DNA from: Sulfitobacter mediterraneus
Lineage (GTDB): Bacteria > Pseudomonadota > Alphaproteobacteria > Rhodobacterales > Rhodobacteraceae
NCBI RefSeq assembly: GCF_016801775.1
Contig: NZ_CP069004.1
Span: 1,302,001 to 1,366,000, forward strand
DNA length: 64,000 nucleotides
Direction of reading: 5' to 3'
Part shown: in pieces, positions 1 to 9,337 of the stretch
Position numbering within the stretch: the stretch's first letter is position 1
How the letters are laid out: the number at the start of each line of letters is the position of its first letter
Notes under the pieces: generated by a model
Told to the model about the DNA's origin: nothing
Database searches by the model: none
Seen by the model: the letters and a program-made list of their open reading frames with translations, nothing else
Program-made: the position numbers and the translations under genes

Positions 1-1008
1 AAAGGTGGCGGTGATGCGGTTGCAGCTGGCCGTGCGGTTATGGAAACCGGCGAGTTTGACTATGCATGGAACATGCAGTTGGCACCCGATGTTCTGGCCA
101 AAATGGCCGAAGCGGGCAAAGGCAAGCCAATTTCCGCATTCGGTACGCTGGTTGAGCGTCTGGAAATGAACCTGACCAACCCATCGCCAGATCTGCCCGA
201 GGGCGAGCGCTCCACCGTTGCGCATCCGCACCCGTTCCTGTCTGACGAAGCGGTACGCCGGGCACTGTCCATGGCGATCGACCGTCCTTTGCTGGTCGAA
301 GTTGGCTACGGTCAGGCGGGTCGTCCGACCTGTAACCTGGTGCCTGCGCCAGCGCTTTATGCGTCCGACAACACCGAGTGTCTGACACAAGACATCGATG
401 GCGCCAAAGCCATGCTCGACGCGGCCGGCTGGGTTGACAGCGATGGCGACGGTGTACGTGACAAGGACGGCGTGAAACTGTCGATCCTGTACCAGACATC
501 GACCAACGCTGTGCGTCAGGATTTCCAAGCCCTGATCAAGGACTGGTGGAACCAGATCGGCGTAGAAGTTGAACTGCGCAACCTGGACGCATCCGTGTTC
601 TTTGGTGGTGACCCAGGTTCCCCTGACACCTTCCAGAAGTTCTACGCGGACGTGGAAATGTACGCCAACAACTTCGACGGCACAGACCCACAGGCTTATC
701 TGTCGGCCTACCGTTGCGGCAACGAGCCAAAGCCATCCAGCCAGTGGCAGGGTGAAAACATCAACCGCTTCTGTGATCCAGAATATGACGCCCTGCTGGA
801 CGAATTGTCCCGCACAGGCGAACTGGACAAGCGCGGTGAAATCTCCAAGAAGCTGAACAACATGCTCACCAAAGACACGATGACAATCGTGCCGCTGGTT
901 GACCGTGGTCGTGTTTCCGCTGCGTCCAACACATTGGGCGGTGTTGTCCTGAACACATGGGACAGCGAACTGTGGAACGTTGCTGACTGGTATCGCATCA
1001 AGGAATAA
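1..1008 (+). CDS. ABC transporter substrate-binding protein, family 5 (peptide/nickel type), 5' truncated
   Basis: The frame is open from base 1, so the window begins inside the gene; 335 C-terminal codons are visible. The text matches the C-terminal lobe of periplasmic solute-binding proteins family 5 (DppA/OppA type): FLSDEAVRRALSMAIDR is the family's 'vRqAl..AiDr' segment, followed by A-MLDAAGW and a DSDGDGVRDKDG stretch typical of these proteins. It should deliver a peptide-like or other small ligand to the two permeases that follow. The signal peptide lies outside the window, and the ligand cannot be read from this fragment. The family call is firm; the substrate is unknown. Confidence 0.9.
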   Translation, partial: KGGGDAVAAGRAVMETGEFDYAWNMQLAPDVLAKMAEAGKGKPISAFGTLVERLEMNLTNPSPDLPEGERSTVAHPHPFLSDEAVRRALSMAIDRPLLVEVGYGQAGRPTCNLVPAPALYASDNTECLTQDIDGAKAMLDAAGWVDSDGDGVRDKDGVKLSILYQTSTNAVRQDFQALIKDWWNQIGVEVELRNLDASVFFGGDPGSPDTFQKFYADVEMYANNFDGTDPQAYLSAYRCGNEPKPSSQWQGENINRFCDPEYDALLDELSRTGELDKRGEISKKLNNMLTKDTMTIVPLVDRGRVSAASNTLGGVVLNTWDSELWNVADWYRIKE

Positions 1009-1014
1009 AGGAAT

Positions 1015-1045
1015 GGCGGGTCGTCTGGCCCGCCTTTCTCTTTTT
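1015..1045 (+). terminator. Intercistronic hairpin plus T-rich run after the binding-protein gene
   Basis: GGCGGG (1015-1020) pairs with CCCGCC (1029-1034), followed by a T-rich tract to 1045. It sits 7 bases past the stop codon, inside the 108-base gap before the first permease gene. Such structures commonly give partial termination or 3'-end protection, so that the binding protein is made in excess of the membrane subunits. That role is inferred. Confidence 0.6.
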
Positions 1046-1116
1046 GCGGCAGGGCGGGCATGTCTCGCCCTGCACCTTCACCCACCCCATCAGACTGAAT
1101 TGCAAAGGCGACGCTT

Positions 1117-2154
1117 ATGTTGACCTTCACCCTACGACGATTGTTGCTGTCGATCCCGACACTTTTGTTCATCAGTCTCGTTATTTTCCTTCTTCTTCAA
1201 CTCGCTCCGGGCGATCCTATGGCACAGGTGCCGTTGACGGTGCCGCCCGAGGTCAAACAAAAGATGCGCGAGGCGCTGGGTCTGGGTCAGCCGATCCATG
1301 TGCAGTACTACAAGTGGCTGATCCAGTTCTTCTGGATCGAACCGCTGGTCTTTATCGATTATCTGACCAACACGTCGAGCCTGTTCAGCTGGCTGCCGGA
1401 TACCGCATTCTCCGAAGGCAAACTGCGCGTGATCAGCTGGCAAACCCGCTCTCCGGTGATGGACATCGTGGTGCAGCGGATGCCGCAAACCCTGTGGGTT
1501 GTTGGGCTGAGCTATATTGTTGGCATCGTGATTGCGATCCCGATCGGGATCTATTCGGCCTACAAGCATTACTCCGTCTTCGATCAGGCCGGTACGTTTA
1601 TCACCATGATCGGCTTTTCGATCCCGCCGTTCTTTACCGGCCCGCTGCTGATCGTGATTTTCTCGGTCTATCTGGGCTGGCTGCCGTCGATTTATGACAC
1701 CACCCATGTTGTGACCGATTGGGAAAGCTTCAAGGTGCAGTTCTTTCAGATGATCATGCCCGTGATGGTGCTGGCGCTGCAAACCACCGCCCAGATCAGC
1801 CGCTATATGCGCGGTGCGATGCTGGACAACCTCAATCAGGACTATGTGCGCACAGCCCGTGCCAAAGGTCTGCGCGAAGGCGTTGTAGTCATGGTGCATG
1901 TGCTGCGCAACTCGATGATCCCGGTTGTGACCGTGATTGCACTGGGCATGCCGGCGATCTTTGGCGGCGCGATCATCACCGAGAACGTGTTCAAGGTGAA
2001 CGGCATCGGACAGCTTCTGCTGACCGCGCTGTTTGCCAATGATCTGCCGATGGTGATGACCCTGACCTTTATCTTCGCCATCCTGATCGTTCTGTTTAAC
2101 CTGATCGCCGACGTCCTCTATGGCGCGCTTGACCCGAGGATCCGCTATGACTGA
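1117..2154 (+). CDS. ABC transporter permease, DppB/OppB type
   Basis: A 345-residue inner-membrane permease. The N-terminal segment (about residues 1-33, LLLSIPTLLFISLVIFLLLQLAPGDP) is the signature start of DppB/OppB proteins. The EAA loop is visible near residues 245-275 (DYVRTARAKGLREGVVVMVHVLRNSMIPVV in shortened form: A-ARAKGL...R), where the ATPase docks. The C-terminus LDPRIRYD matches family ends. Five to six transmembrane helices are expected. The stop codon overlaps the start of the next permease by 8 bases, indicating translational coupling. Confidence 0.93.
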   Translation: MLTFTLRRLLLSIPTLLFISLVIFLLLQLAPGDPMAQVPLTVPPEVKQKMREALGLGQPIHVQYYKWLIQFFWIEPLVFIDYLTNTSSLFSWLPDTAFSEGKLRVISWQTRSPVMDIVVQRMPQTLWVVGLSYIVGIVIAIPIGIYSAYKHYSVFDQAGTFITMIGFSIPPFFTGPLLIVIFSVYLGWLPSIYDTTHVVTDWESFKVQFFQMIMPVMVLALQTTAQISRYMRGAMLDNLNQDYVRTARAKGLREGVVVMVHVLRNSMIPVVTVIALGMPAIFGGAIITENVFKVNGIGQLLLTALFANDLPMVMTLTFIFAILIVLFNLIADVLYGALDPRIRYD

Positions 2155-3145
2155 GCAACCTATCCCCGCAAGCCCCATCGAGGCCGATATCGAGACCTTT
2201 GGTGCGCTCACCGACAAAGAGCCTCAAAAGCCGCCGCGCAGCCAGTGGCGTGATGTCTGGGACCAGTTCCGCAAACACAAAGGCGCGGTCTTTGGTGGCG
2301 GCTTCCTGATCTTCATCACCTTTGCGGTGATCTTTGGCCCTTACCTGTGGGATGTTGATCCCAAGGGGCTCGATATTCGCAACAAGAACTGGCGCCCGGT
2401 CTACACCCTGCTTTGGGAACCGGATGCGAAGGCCGGATGGGCGCATCCCTTTGGCACCGACCAATTGGGCCGCGATATCATGGCCCAGATGATTGCCGGA
2501 GGGCGCGTATCCATGTCCGTCGGCTGGCTCGCCATGGGTCTGGCTTTGGTCATCGGCACCGCTATCGGCGTGATTGCCGGCTACTTCAAGCGGCTCGATT
2601 TCTGGCTGATGCGATTTACCGATCTGGTGTTGTCGCTGCCGATCCTGCCACTGGTTCTGCTGGCGGTGACCCTGTTCCGGCAACCGCTCAATTCGCGGTT
2701 CGGACCCGAAGGCGGCATGTTCATCCTGATTGTCGCGGTCATCGGCCTCACCTCATGGATGCAAACCGCGCGGATCGTGCGGGGTGACATTCTGGCGCTC
2801 AAGGAACGTGAGTTCATCCTCGCCGCCCGGTCCATCGGCACCACTTCGGGCAAGATCATCCGCCGGCACCTGCTGCCCAATGTGATCTCGCCCATCATGG
2901 TTTCCGCGACGCTGGGTCTGGCGACCGCGATCATCACCGAAAGCGCGCTGAGCTTTCTGGGCGTTGGCTTCCCCTCGGACTATCCGACATGGGGCAAGCT
3001 ATTGGCCGATGCGGTGCAGCGGATGCAGGACTTCCCCGAACGGGTCTTGCTGCCCGGCATCGCGATCTCTCTGACGGTGCTGAGCGTGAACTACCTTGGC
3101 GATGGCCTGCGTGATGCGCTCGATCCGCGGATCCGTGGCCGATAG
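2147..3145 (+). CDS. ABC transporter permease, DppC/OppC type
   Basis: A 332-residue second membrane subunit. The ATG at 2147 overlaps the end of the upstream permease and is preferred over an in-frame extension to 2120 that reads back into that gene. It has a long cytoplasmic N-terminus with QFRKHKGAVFGG before the first helix, the HPFGTDQLGRDI segment typical of DppC/OppC, an EAA loop (EFILAARSIGTTSGKIIRRHLLPN) and the FLGVGFPSDYPTWGKLL segment. It ends DPRIRGR. The operon then terminates, so the ATPase subunits must be encoded upstream of the window or elsewhere. Confidence 0.93.
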   Translation: MTEQPIPASPIEADIETFGALTDKEPQKPPRSQWRDVWDQFRKHKGAVFGGGFLIFITFAVIFGPYLWDVDPKGLDIRNKNWRPVYTLLWEPDAKAGWAHPFGTDQLGRDIMAQMIAGGRVSMSVGWLAMGLALVIGTAIGVIAGYFKRLDFWLMRFTDLVLSLPILPLVLLAVTLFRQPLNSRFGPEGGMFILIVAVIGLTSWMQTARIVRGDILALKEREFILAARSIGTTSGKIIRRHLLPNVISPIMVSATLGLATAIITESALSFLGVGFPSDYPTWGKLLADAVQRMQDFPERVLLPGIAISLTVLSVNYLGDGLRDALDPRIRGR

Positions 3146-3208
3146 GCAAATAAGGATCAATGCGCCTCCTCTGGCGCGTTGAAACAACTCCTGTTCTGAC
3201 AAATCAAT

Positions 3209-3244
3209 AAAGGGTGGAGGATGTTTTGATCCTCCACCCTTTTT
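3209..3244 (+). terminator. Rho-independent terminator of the ABC importer operon
   Basis: A 13-14 bp nearly perfect stem (AAAGGGTGGAGGAT at 3209-3222 with its complement at 3229-3242) encloses a short T-rich loop and is followed by a T run. It lies 64 bases after the second permease gene. Confidence 0.88.
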
Positions 3245-3350
3245 CAGAATTATCTCCCTGCCAACACCCCACAATCACATTCTCATATGCTTGATTGGCA
3301 ATGTATATCGCGCCAAATGGGAAAATATTCCGATTTTGGAGATTACGGCG

Positions 3351-4424
3351 ATGTTTGAGTCTTTTGGTTTTGAAGAAACCACCGCGCGGCAGGCGTCTGT
3401 TCTGCTGGCGGCGATCATTGGTCTGGTGTTTGGCGTGTTGGCGCAGCGCACCAAGTTCTGTTTCCGCCGGTCGCTGGTTGGCGAAGATCGCCGCGCCGCC
3501 GGTGGTGTCTGGCTCATGGCGCTGGCTGTCGCGATCATCGGCACCCAAGGTGCGGTGGCCGCCGAATGGATCACCTTTGACGAACATCGCTTTATGACAT
3601 CGGCCCTGCCCATTCTGGCCATCGCTGCAGGCGGCCTGCTCTTTGGTGCAGGCATGGTCCTGACACGCGGCTGTATCTCTCGCCTGACGGTTCTATCCGG
3701 CTCTGGCAACCTGCGTGCAGCGCTGGTGGTGCTGGTCTTTGCCGTTGTGGCCCATATGACCCTCAAAGGGGTTCTGGCCCCCCTGCGCGTGGCCCTGGGC
3801 AGTGTCACGGTGGAAATGGGCGACTACGTCAGCCTCGCCGCCCTGCCCGGCGGCGCATGGGTCTGGAGTGGGCTGATTGTCATGATCGCCCTGATCTTTG
3901 CCTTTCAATCCGGCAACTCCGTTGCGCAATTGGTGATGGCCGCCGTGATCGGCCTTTTGGTGCCTGCCGCATGGGTCGGCACCGGCTTTGTCCTCTTTGA
4001 CGATTTTGACCCCATCGCCATGGAAAGCCTGTCGTTCACCTCCCCCGCATCGGAGACCCTGTTCTGGAGCATTGCCAGCAGCTCAATCCCTGCCGGATTC
4101 GGCACTGGCCTTCTGGGCGGCGTGTTTGTCGGAGCCTTGCTGGCCAGCCTGCTGTTTGGCGGCTTCCAATGGCAAAGCTTTGAAGCGCCGCGTCAGACGG
4201 GGCGCTACATGCTGGGCGCGGCCTTGATGGGTGTGGGCGGTGTGCTCGCGGGCGGCTGTACCCTTGGTGCAGGCCTTTCAGGCGTGCCGACACTCTCTGT
4301 GGCCGCCATTCTGGCAATTGTGATGATTGCGGTCGGGGCCAAAGTGACCCACGCCCTGCTCAGCCAAGACGCTTACGCAGACGCCGCACCATCCACCAAA
4401 CAGCCCCCACTACCGGCAGAGTGA
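3351..4424 (+). CDS. YeeE/YedE family sulfur-compound membrane transporter
   Basis: A 357-residue polytopic membrane protein of the YeeE/YedE (DUF395) family, whose characterised members import thiosulfate or related sulfur compounds. The conserved cysteine motifs sit where expected: QRTKFCFRR near residue 36, TRGCISRL near residue 105 and GGCTLGAGLSGV near residue 303, each flanked by hydrophobic helices, consistent with the two-repeat fold. The ATG at 3351 is chosen because GGAG precedes it by about 10 bases; an in-frame TTG at 3291 lacks a ribosome site. The 3' end overlaps the convergent DUF3422 gene by 65 bases. The exact substrate is inferred only. Confidence 0.88.
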   Translation: MFESFGFEETTARQASVLLAAIIGLVFGVLAQRTKFCFRRSLVGEDRRAAGGVWLMALAVAIIGTQGAVAAEWITFDEHRFMTSALPILAIAAGGLLFGAGMVLTRGCISRLTVLSGSGNLRAALVVLVFAVVAHMTLKGVLAPLRVALGSVTVEMGDYVSLAALPGGAWVWSGLIVMIALIFAFQSGNSVAQLVMAAVIGLLVPAAWVGTGFVLFDDFDPIAMESLSFTSPASETLFWSIASSSIPAGFGTGLLGGVFVGALLASLLFGGFQWQSFEAPRQTGRYMLGAALMGVGGVLAGGCTLGAGLSGVPTLSVAAILAIVMIAVGAKVTHALLSQDAYADAAPSTKQPPLPAE

Positions 4425-5643
4425 TCAACGAGATGAGCATGCCTTTGCTCATCTCCATCACCCCCGCCAATGGATAGAGCAAATACCCGGTGAGCGAGAC
4501 CGCGTAATAGCTGATCGCCACAACCGAAAGCCCCTCAACGGTATGTTGCAACCGCAACTGCAAATCGGCGCGGCGGTCCATACTGGCCAGAATGGCCTGG
4601 TTCTGGGCCGAGCGTTCCACATCCACCCGCGTCCTGAGCAACTCACTGGCACGGATCGCCCGCGCCGATGTCTCCTTGAGCCGCGCCTCGGTGGATTGCA
4701 CGGTGCGCATCGCAGGCTCATAGCGGCGCATCATAAATTCGCCAAAGCCTTGCCGCCCCATAAACCGCGACTCCCGCAGCGCCAGGATGCGCTGGTTGAC
4801 CAAGGCCTGATAGGCCCCCGTCGCACCCAGCCGGTAGGCCGATTGCACAGACAGCGTCTCAAGCTCCACCGAGATATCCAACAGCGCGTGCAAGGTGTCC
4901 TCTGCCACCGCAGAAGAGCCGCGCATCTGCGCCATCAGATCGGTCAGCTTGCCATCAAGCCGGTTGAGCTGCGGAGACATGGTCTTGACCATGGCAAACC
5001 CCAGCATCGAGGCCGCCTTGTAGGTCTCGATCTCGCAGAGCCGTTGCAGAATGCGCCCGATGCGACGTTTGCCGGTGGTCTCTGCCGTGAAAATCGCAAT
5101 GCGCAGGTGGCCCGCCGGATCGATCCTGAAATCGGTGGCCACAACGGCAGCCCCTTCCAGAACCGTGGCCACTGCAAGGCTTTCGGGCACAAACCAATTG
5201 CGCAACTGGTCGGCAATCTGGGTGTCCTCCTCTGGCCGCGGCATCAACCGGAGCAAGGCAGATGTGATCCGCCCCCCCGGCACGCTCTCAAGCCAATAGT
5301 CGGGAAAAACATCAAACTCGACAGGATCAAATGGCCGGTCCGACACATCTTGTGAAAATACCGTATAGGTTACAAATTCCGTGTGCTGTTCCCACTTGAG
5401 CCAGTATTTCCCCATCTCACCATAATAATGTGTGGCATCCGCACCGGGATGCGGCGCGCCGTAATGGTCCAGCAAGGCGACCAAATGCGCGTGATCGGCG
5501 CTGCGGTCCCGCTTGGCAGGATCTGGAGAGGGTTGGATCGCCAGGAAGACCGCCGTTGAGGGCGCAGTGAGCGATGGAAAGGGCCGCGCGTGAAGCTCCC
5601 CCGAAAGGGCATAGCGGTTGGGGTGGTCTTTGATCGGGGCCAT
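4360..5643 (-). CDS. DUF3422 family protein with C-terminal membrane helices
   Basis: A 427-residue protein that begins with the family hallmark ALSGELHARPFPSL (residues 12-25). The middle (about 210-370) is charged and probably helical, with segments such as RLDGKLTDLMAQMRGSSA and RASELLRTRVDVERSAQNQ. Two hydrophobic segments near residues 370-420 (VVAISYYAVSLTGYLLYPLAG and GMLISLITLPVVGAVWWMV) should anchor it in the membrane, leaving an RRLRKRLG tail. DUF3422 proteins are common in Proteobacteria and have no established function. It is a single gene, convergent with the YeeE-family gene. Confidence 0.85.
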   Translation of the reverse strand: MAPIKDHPNRYALSGELHARPFPSLTAPSTAVFLAIQPSPDPAKRDRSADHAHLVALLDHYGAPHPGADATHYYGEMGKYWLKWEQHTEFVTYTVFSQDVSDRPFDPVEFDVFPDYWLESVPGGRITSALLRLMPRPEEDTQIADQLRNWFVPESLAVATVLEGAAVVATDFRIDPAGHLRIAIFTAETTGKRRIGRILQRLCEIETYKAASMLGFAMVKTMSPQLNRLDGKLTDLMAQMRGSSAVAEDTLHALLDISVELETLSVQSAYRLGATGAYQALVNQRILALRESRFMGRQGFGEFMMRRYEPAMRTVQSTEARLKETSARAIRASELLRTRVDVERSAQNQAILASMDRRADLQLRLQHTVEGLSVVAISYYAVSLTGYLLYPLAGVMEMSKGMLISLITLPVVGAVWWMVRRLRKRLG

Positions 5644-6008
5644 GGGTCAAATCCGGCAGTCGAGGACATTTCGCCCACCATAGGGAATTTCTCCGCCCTG
5701 AATAGAGAAAAAATGTTATATATCAGCATCTTGACGGTGTACTTCGGTATACAGATCATTGCCTGCCACGCCGCGCATCATCGCAGCCCAAAGCGGGGGG
5801 CTGACAAGGCGTGTTATGGCGGCACCTGCCCATGGCACATTTGGCCGCGGGTCTCTGAACCAATTGGAACGGCCACGGTGCCACTATCCTAATCGAATTC
5901 TGCGCTCCTGCCTTCAAAGAAAAACGCCCCGCCATTTCTGGCAGGGCGTTCAAGGATGGTGCGCGGAATTTTTCAAAATTTCCGCACCGTTTTCTTTCCA
6001 GGAAAACG
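5644..6008. other. Intergenic region between the DUF3422 gene and pntB
   Basis: A 365-base stretch with no convincing gene. It holds the upstream region of the DUF3422 gene (AT-rich at about 5690-5760) and, at the other end, two hairpins past pntB (5921-5951 and 5957-5988). Short open frames here have no ribosome site or family resemblance. Confidence 0.6.
5921..5951 (-). terminator. Terminator of the pntAB operon
   Basis: On the minus strand AACGCCCTGCC pairs with GGCGGGGCGTT (one mismatch) and is followed by TTTTTCTTT. A second, imperfect hairpin (5957-5988, GGTGCGGAAATTTT against its complement) lies between pntB and this terminator. Confidence 0.8.
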
Positions 6009-7442
6009 TCAGTCGATCATTGGCAACAGCTTGTCCAGGGACGCCTTTGCGTCGCCATAGAACATCCGCGTGTTCTCCTTAAAGAACAACGGGTTCTCGA
6101 TCCCGGAATAACCGGTGCCCTGCCCGCGTTTGGACACGAACACCTGCTTGGCTTTCCAGCATTCCAGAACCGGCATACCGGCAATCGGGCTGTTCGGATC
6201 GTCCTGCGCCGCCGGATTGACGATGTCGTTGGAGCCAATCACAATCGCCACGTCGGTGTCGGGGAAATCATCATTGATCTCGTCCATCTCCATCACGATG
6301 TCATAAGGCACCTTGGCCTCGGCCAGCAGCACGTTCATGTGTCCTGGCAAACGCCCCGCAACCGGGTGAATGGCGAACCGCACATTCTTGCCCTTTGCAC
6401 GCAGCTTTTTCACCAGCTCGCTCACGGCCTGCTGGGCCTGGGCCACCGCCATACCGTAACCGGGGATGATGATTACGCTGTCGGCCTCGTTCAAGGCCGC
6501 TGCAACGCCATCCGCTTCTATCGCGATCTGCTCGCCCTCAACCGCCATCTGCTCTCCTGCGGGGCCGCCAAAGCCGCCGAGGATCACGCTGATGAACGAA
6601 CGGTTCATCGCCTTACACATGATGTAGCTGAGGATCGCACCGGAAGAGCCAACAAGTGCACCCACCACGATCAACAGATCATTGCCAAGGCTAAAGCCAA
6701 TCGCCGCCGCAGCCCAACCTGAGTAGGAGTTCAGCATCGAGACAACCACCGGCATATCCGCGCCGCCGATCCCCGTGATCAGGTGATAACCGATAAACAA
6801 GGCGGCCAGCGTCATCACAAAGAGCGGCAGGAAGCCACCTGTGTTGAAATACCAGATCAGACAAATGGCAGAGAGCGCCGCCGCAGCCGCGTTCAGGAAA
6901 TGCCCACCGGGCAGTTTCTTCGCCGCTGAATCTACACGGCCCGCCAGCTTGCCATAGGCAATCACAGAGCCGGTAAAGGTCACCGCACCGATAAAGATGC
7001 CCAAAAAGACCTCAACCCGCAGGATGGCAATCTCGACGCCGTCTTTCTTGGCCAGAAGCGCGGCAAAGCCTTCGGTCGCCTTCTTCGCGGCCTCGTCCAT
7101 CGCCATGACATTGCCCAGCTCAAAATGGGCGTTAAAGCCGACAAAGACCGCTGCCAGACCCACCAAGGAGTGCATCGCCGCGACCAATTCGGGCATCTGC
7201 GTCATCTGCACCCGTGTGGCCAGCTGATACCCAATGGCACCGCCACCCGCGATCAGGACCAACGACAAGAGCCAAAACCCGGAGCCCGGCCCGATCAATG
7301 TGGCCGCAACCGCCAGCGCCATGCCGACAATCCCGTACCAGACCGCGCGTTTGGCGCTTTCCTGACCGGACAGCCCGCCAAGGCTGAGAATGAAAAGAAC
7401 GGCCGCAACGACGTAGGCTGCTGTTGTAAAACCAAAATCCAT
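6009..7442 (-). CDS. pntB: NAD(P) transhydrogenase subunit beta
   Basis: A 477-residue membrane subunit of proton-translocating transhydrogenase, which uses the proton gradient to drive hydride transfer from NADH to NADP+. Residues 1-270 form many hydrophobic helices. The C-terminal part is the NADP(H)-binding domain III, with [13 protein letters not shown] (the GxGxxA/V fingerprint), [19 protein letters not shown] and an [22 protein letters not shown] segment. Length is close to E. coli PntB (462). It follows pntA after 13 bases and ends at a clear terminator. Confidence 0.97.
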   Translation of the reverse strand: MDFGFTTAAYVVAAVLFILSLGGLSGQESAKRAVWYGIVGMALAVAATLIGPGSGFWLLSLVLIAGGGAIGYQLATRVQMTQMPELVAAMHSLVGLAAVFVGFNAHFELGNVMAMDEAAKKATEGFAALLAKKDGVEIAILRVEVFLGIFIGAVTFTGSVIAYGKLAGRVDSAAKKLPGGHFLNAAAAALSAICLIWYFNTGGFLPLFVMTLAALFIGYHLITGIGGADMPVVVSMLNSYSGWAAAAIGFSLGNDLLIVVGALVGSSGAILSYIMCKAMNRSFISVILGGFGGPAGEQMAVEGEQIAIEADGVAAALNEADSVIIIPGYGMAVAQAQQAVSELVKKLRAKGKNVRFAIHPVAGRLPGHMNVLLAEAKVPYDIVMEMDEINDDFPDTDVAIVIGSNDIVNPAAQDDPNSPIAGMPVLECWKAKQVFVSKRGQGTGYSGIENPLFFKENTRMFYGDAKASLDKLLPMID

Positions 7443-7455
7443 GGATCCCGCTCCC

Positions 7456-9030
7456 TTAAGATTTCTGGAACATGGCGAGCATGCGCCGTGTCACGAGGAA
7501 GCCACCAAAGATGTTGATCCCACACATGAAGACCGACAAGGCAGCTAGAATGATCACCAGGAACGAGCTGGAGCCGATCTGCATCAGCGCCCCCAGAATG
7601 ATGATCGAAGAGATCGCATTGGTCACCGCCATCAGCGGCGTGTGCAAGCTGTGCGCGACGCCCCAAATCACCTGGAAGCCGACAAAGACCGCCAGAACAA
7701 ACACGATAAAGTGCTGCATAAAGCTGGCTGGCGCCACCAGACCCACGCCCAGCAGCAGTGCCGCACCAACCGCCAGCAAGGTCACCTGGTTCTTGGTCTG
7801 CTGCTTGAAGGTCGCCAGTTCCTGCGCAGCCTTTTCTTCGGCTGTTAGTTCCTTGGGGGCTTCCTTTTTCGGCGCGGCGGCAATTGCGGCCACCTTGGGC
7901 GGTGGCGGCGGGAAGGTGATTTCCTTGGCGTGGGTCACGGTCGCGCCGCGGATCACGTCATCTTCCATATTGTGATTGATCACACCGTCTTTTTCAGGGG
8001 TCAGATCGGTCATCAAATGACGGATGTTGGTGGCGTAGAGGGTTGAAGCCTGCGTCGCCATCCGGCTTGGGAAATCCGTGTAGCCGATGATGGTCACGCC
8101 ATTGTCGGTCACGATCTTCTCGTCCGCCACGGTCAGCTTGCAGTTGCCGCCCTTTTCCGCCGCCAGATCCACGATGACAGAGCCCGGCTTCATCGCCTTG
8201 ACCATATCTTCGGTCCACAGCTCCGGCGCCTCGCGGTTGGGGATCAACGCCGTGGTGATCACGATATCGACTTCAGGCGCCAGTTCACGGAATTTGGCCA
8301 GCTGCGCCTCGCGGAATTCCGGTGAAGAAACAGAGGCATAGCCGCCTGTTGCTGCGCCGTCCTGCTGTTCTTCCTCAAAATCGAGGTAGACAAATTCAGC
8401 GCCCATGGATTCAACCTGTTCGGCCACTTCTGGACGTACGTCAAAAGCATAGGTGATCGCACCCAGCGATGTGGATGTCCCAATCGCCGCAAGGCCGGCC
8501 ACACCCGCCCCGACAACCAGAACTTTGGCCGGGGGCACCTTGCCCGCCGCCGTGATCTGGCCGGTGAAAAAGCGGCCGAAGTTGTTGCCTGCCTCGATCA
8601 CCGCGCGGTAGCCTGCGATATTGGCCATCGACGACAACGCATCCATTTTCTGCGCGCGGGAAATACGCGGGATCATCTCCATCGCGATGACTGTGGCGCC
8701 CTTCTTGGCCGCCGCTTCCATGCCTTCGGCATTTCCTGCCGGGTTGAAGAAGGAAATCAGCGTCTGGCCGTCGCGCAGGCGCTTCAGCTCGGCGTCATTG
8801 GGCGCGCGGACCTTGGCCACCACATCGGCCGCTTTCCAGAGCGCCGCAGCGGTTTTGACCACCTCGACACCCGCAGCCTTATATGACGCATCATCAAAAC
8901 CAGCAGCGGCACCCGCCCCCGTTTCAATCACACAATCATGCCCGAGTTTTTGCAACTGAAGAGCCGACTCCGGCGTCATTGCAACGCGGGCTTCCCCTTC
9001 AAAAATCTCTTTTGGCGTTCCGATCTTCAA
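7456..9030 (-). CDS. pntA: NAD(P) transhydrogenase subunit alpha
   Basis: A 524-residue subunit with the NAD(H)-binding domain I ([21 protein letters not shown] start, [27 protein letters not shown], and the [14 protein letters not shown] dinucleotide fold near residue 170). A low-complexity linker rich in Ala/Lys/Pro follows, then four membrane helices in about the last 110 residues, so this is the fused alpha form as in E. coli. The start is taken as TTG at 9030, eight bases after GGGGG, where the protein aligns with family N-termini. An ATG at 9063 and a longer open frame to 9180 lack a ribosome site. It is co-transcribed with pntB. Confidence 0.94.
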   Translation of the reverse strand: MKIGTPKEIFEGEARVAMTPESALQLQKLGHDCVIETGAGAAAGFDDASYKAAGVEVVKTAAALWKAADVVAKVRAPNDAELKRLRDGQTLISFFNPAGNAEGMEAAAKKGATVIAMEMIPRISRAQKMDALSSMANIAGYRAVIEAGNNFGRFFTGQITAAGKVPPAKVLVVGAGVAGLAAIGTSTSLGAITYAFDVRPEVAEQVESMGAEFVYLDFEEEQQDGAATGGYASVSSPEFREAQLAKFRELAPEVDIVITTALIPNREAPELWTEDMVKAMKPGSVIVDLAAEKGGNCKLTVADEKIVTDNGVTIIGYTDFPSRMATQASTLYATNIRHLMTDLTPEKDGVINHNMEDDVIRGATVTHAKEITFPPPPPKVAAIAAAPKKEAPKELTAEEKAAQELATFKQQTKNQVTLLAVGAALLLGVGLVAPASFMQHFIVFVLAVFVGFQVIWGVAHSLHTPLMAVTNAISSIIILGALMQIGSSSFLVIILAALSVFMCGINIFGGFLVTRRMLAMFQKS

Positions 9031-9297
9031 TTCAAAATCCCCCGCAAATGAGCCGCACCCCATTGGCGCAACTTTGTTGCGTATCCGATAGCGTGCAGAC
9101 CACAATTGTACAAGCGGCAGTCCATGTTTCGGGGCGTCAAACGAGGGAAATCCTTCCCAAAAATGCTGTTTCTTAGGCACAAAGTGTCGTGATCAGAATG
9201 TTCCGGTGCCATGAGCCGCATTTGCAGAGGTGAATCGCCCTGCCGCATCGATGAGGCCGGTGCGCCTGCGCACCTCTGGTTTTCCGCTCCCCCGGCG

Positions 9298-9312
9298 TTA
9301 GCCAAGTGTTAA
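9298..9312 (+). promoter_or_regulatory. CtrA-like site TTAG-N7-TTAA upstream of the RAYT gene
   Basis: TTAG (9298-9301), seven bases, then TTAA (9309-9312) followed by CC. This differs by one base from the alphaproteobacterial CtrA box TTAA-N7-TTAA. It is 25 bases before the RAYT start codon. The rest of the 307-base gap (9031-9337) is the pntA upstream region with no other recognised feature. Regulation by CtrA is speculative. Confidence 0.25.
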
Positions 9313-9337
9313 CCTTGCCCTGCGTAGCCTCATCACC

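Noticed and set aside
1132..2217. 361-codon minus-strand frame over the first permease gene
   Set aside because: Antisense shadow of a strongly supported permease; His/Asp/Gln-rich composition.
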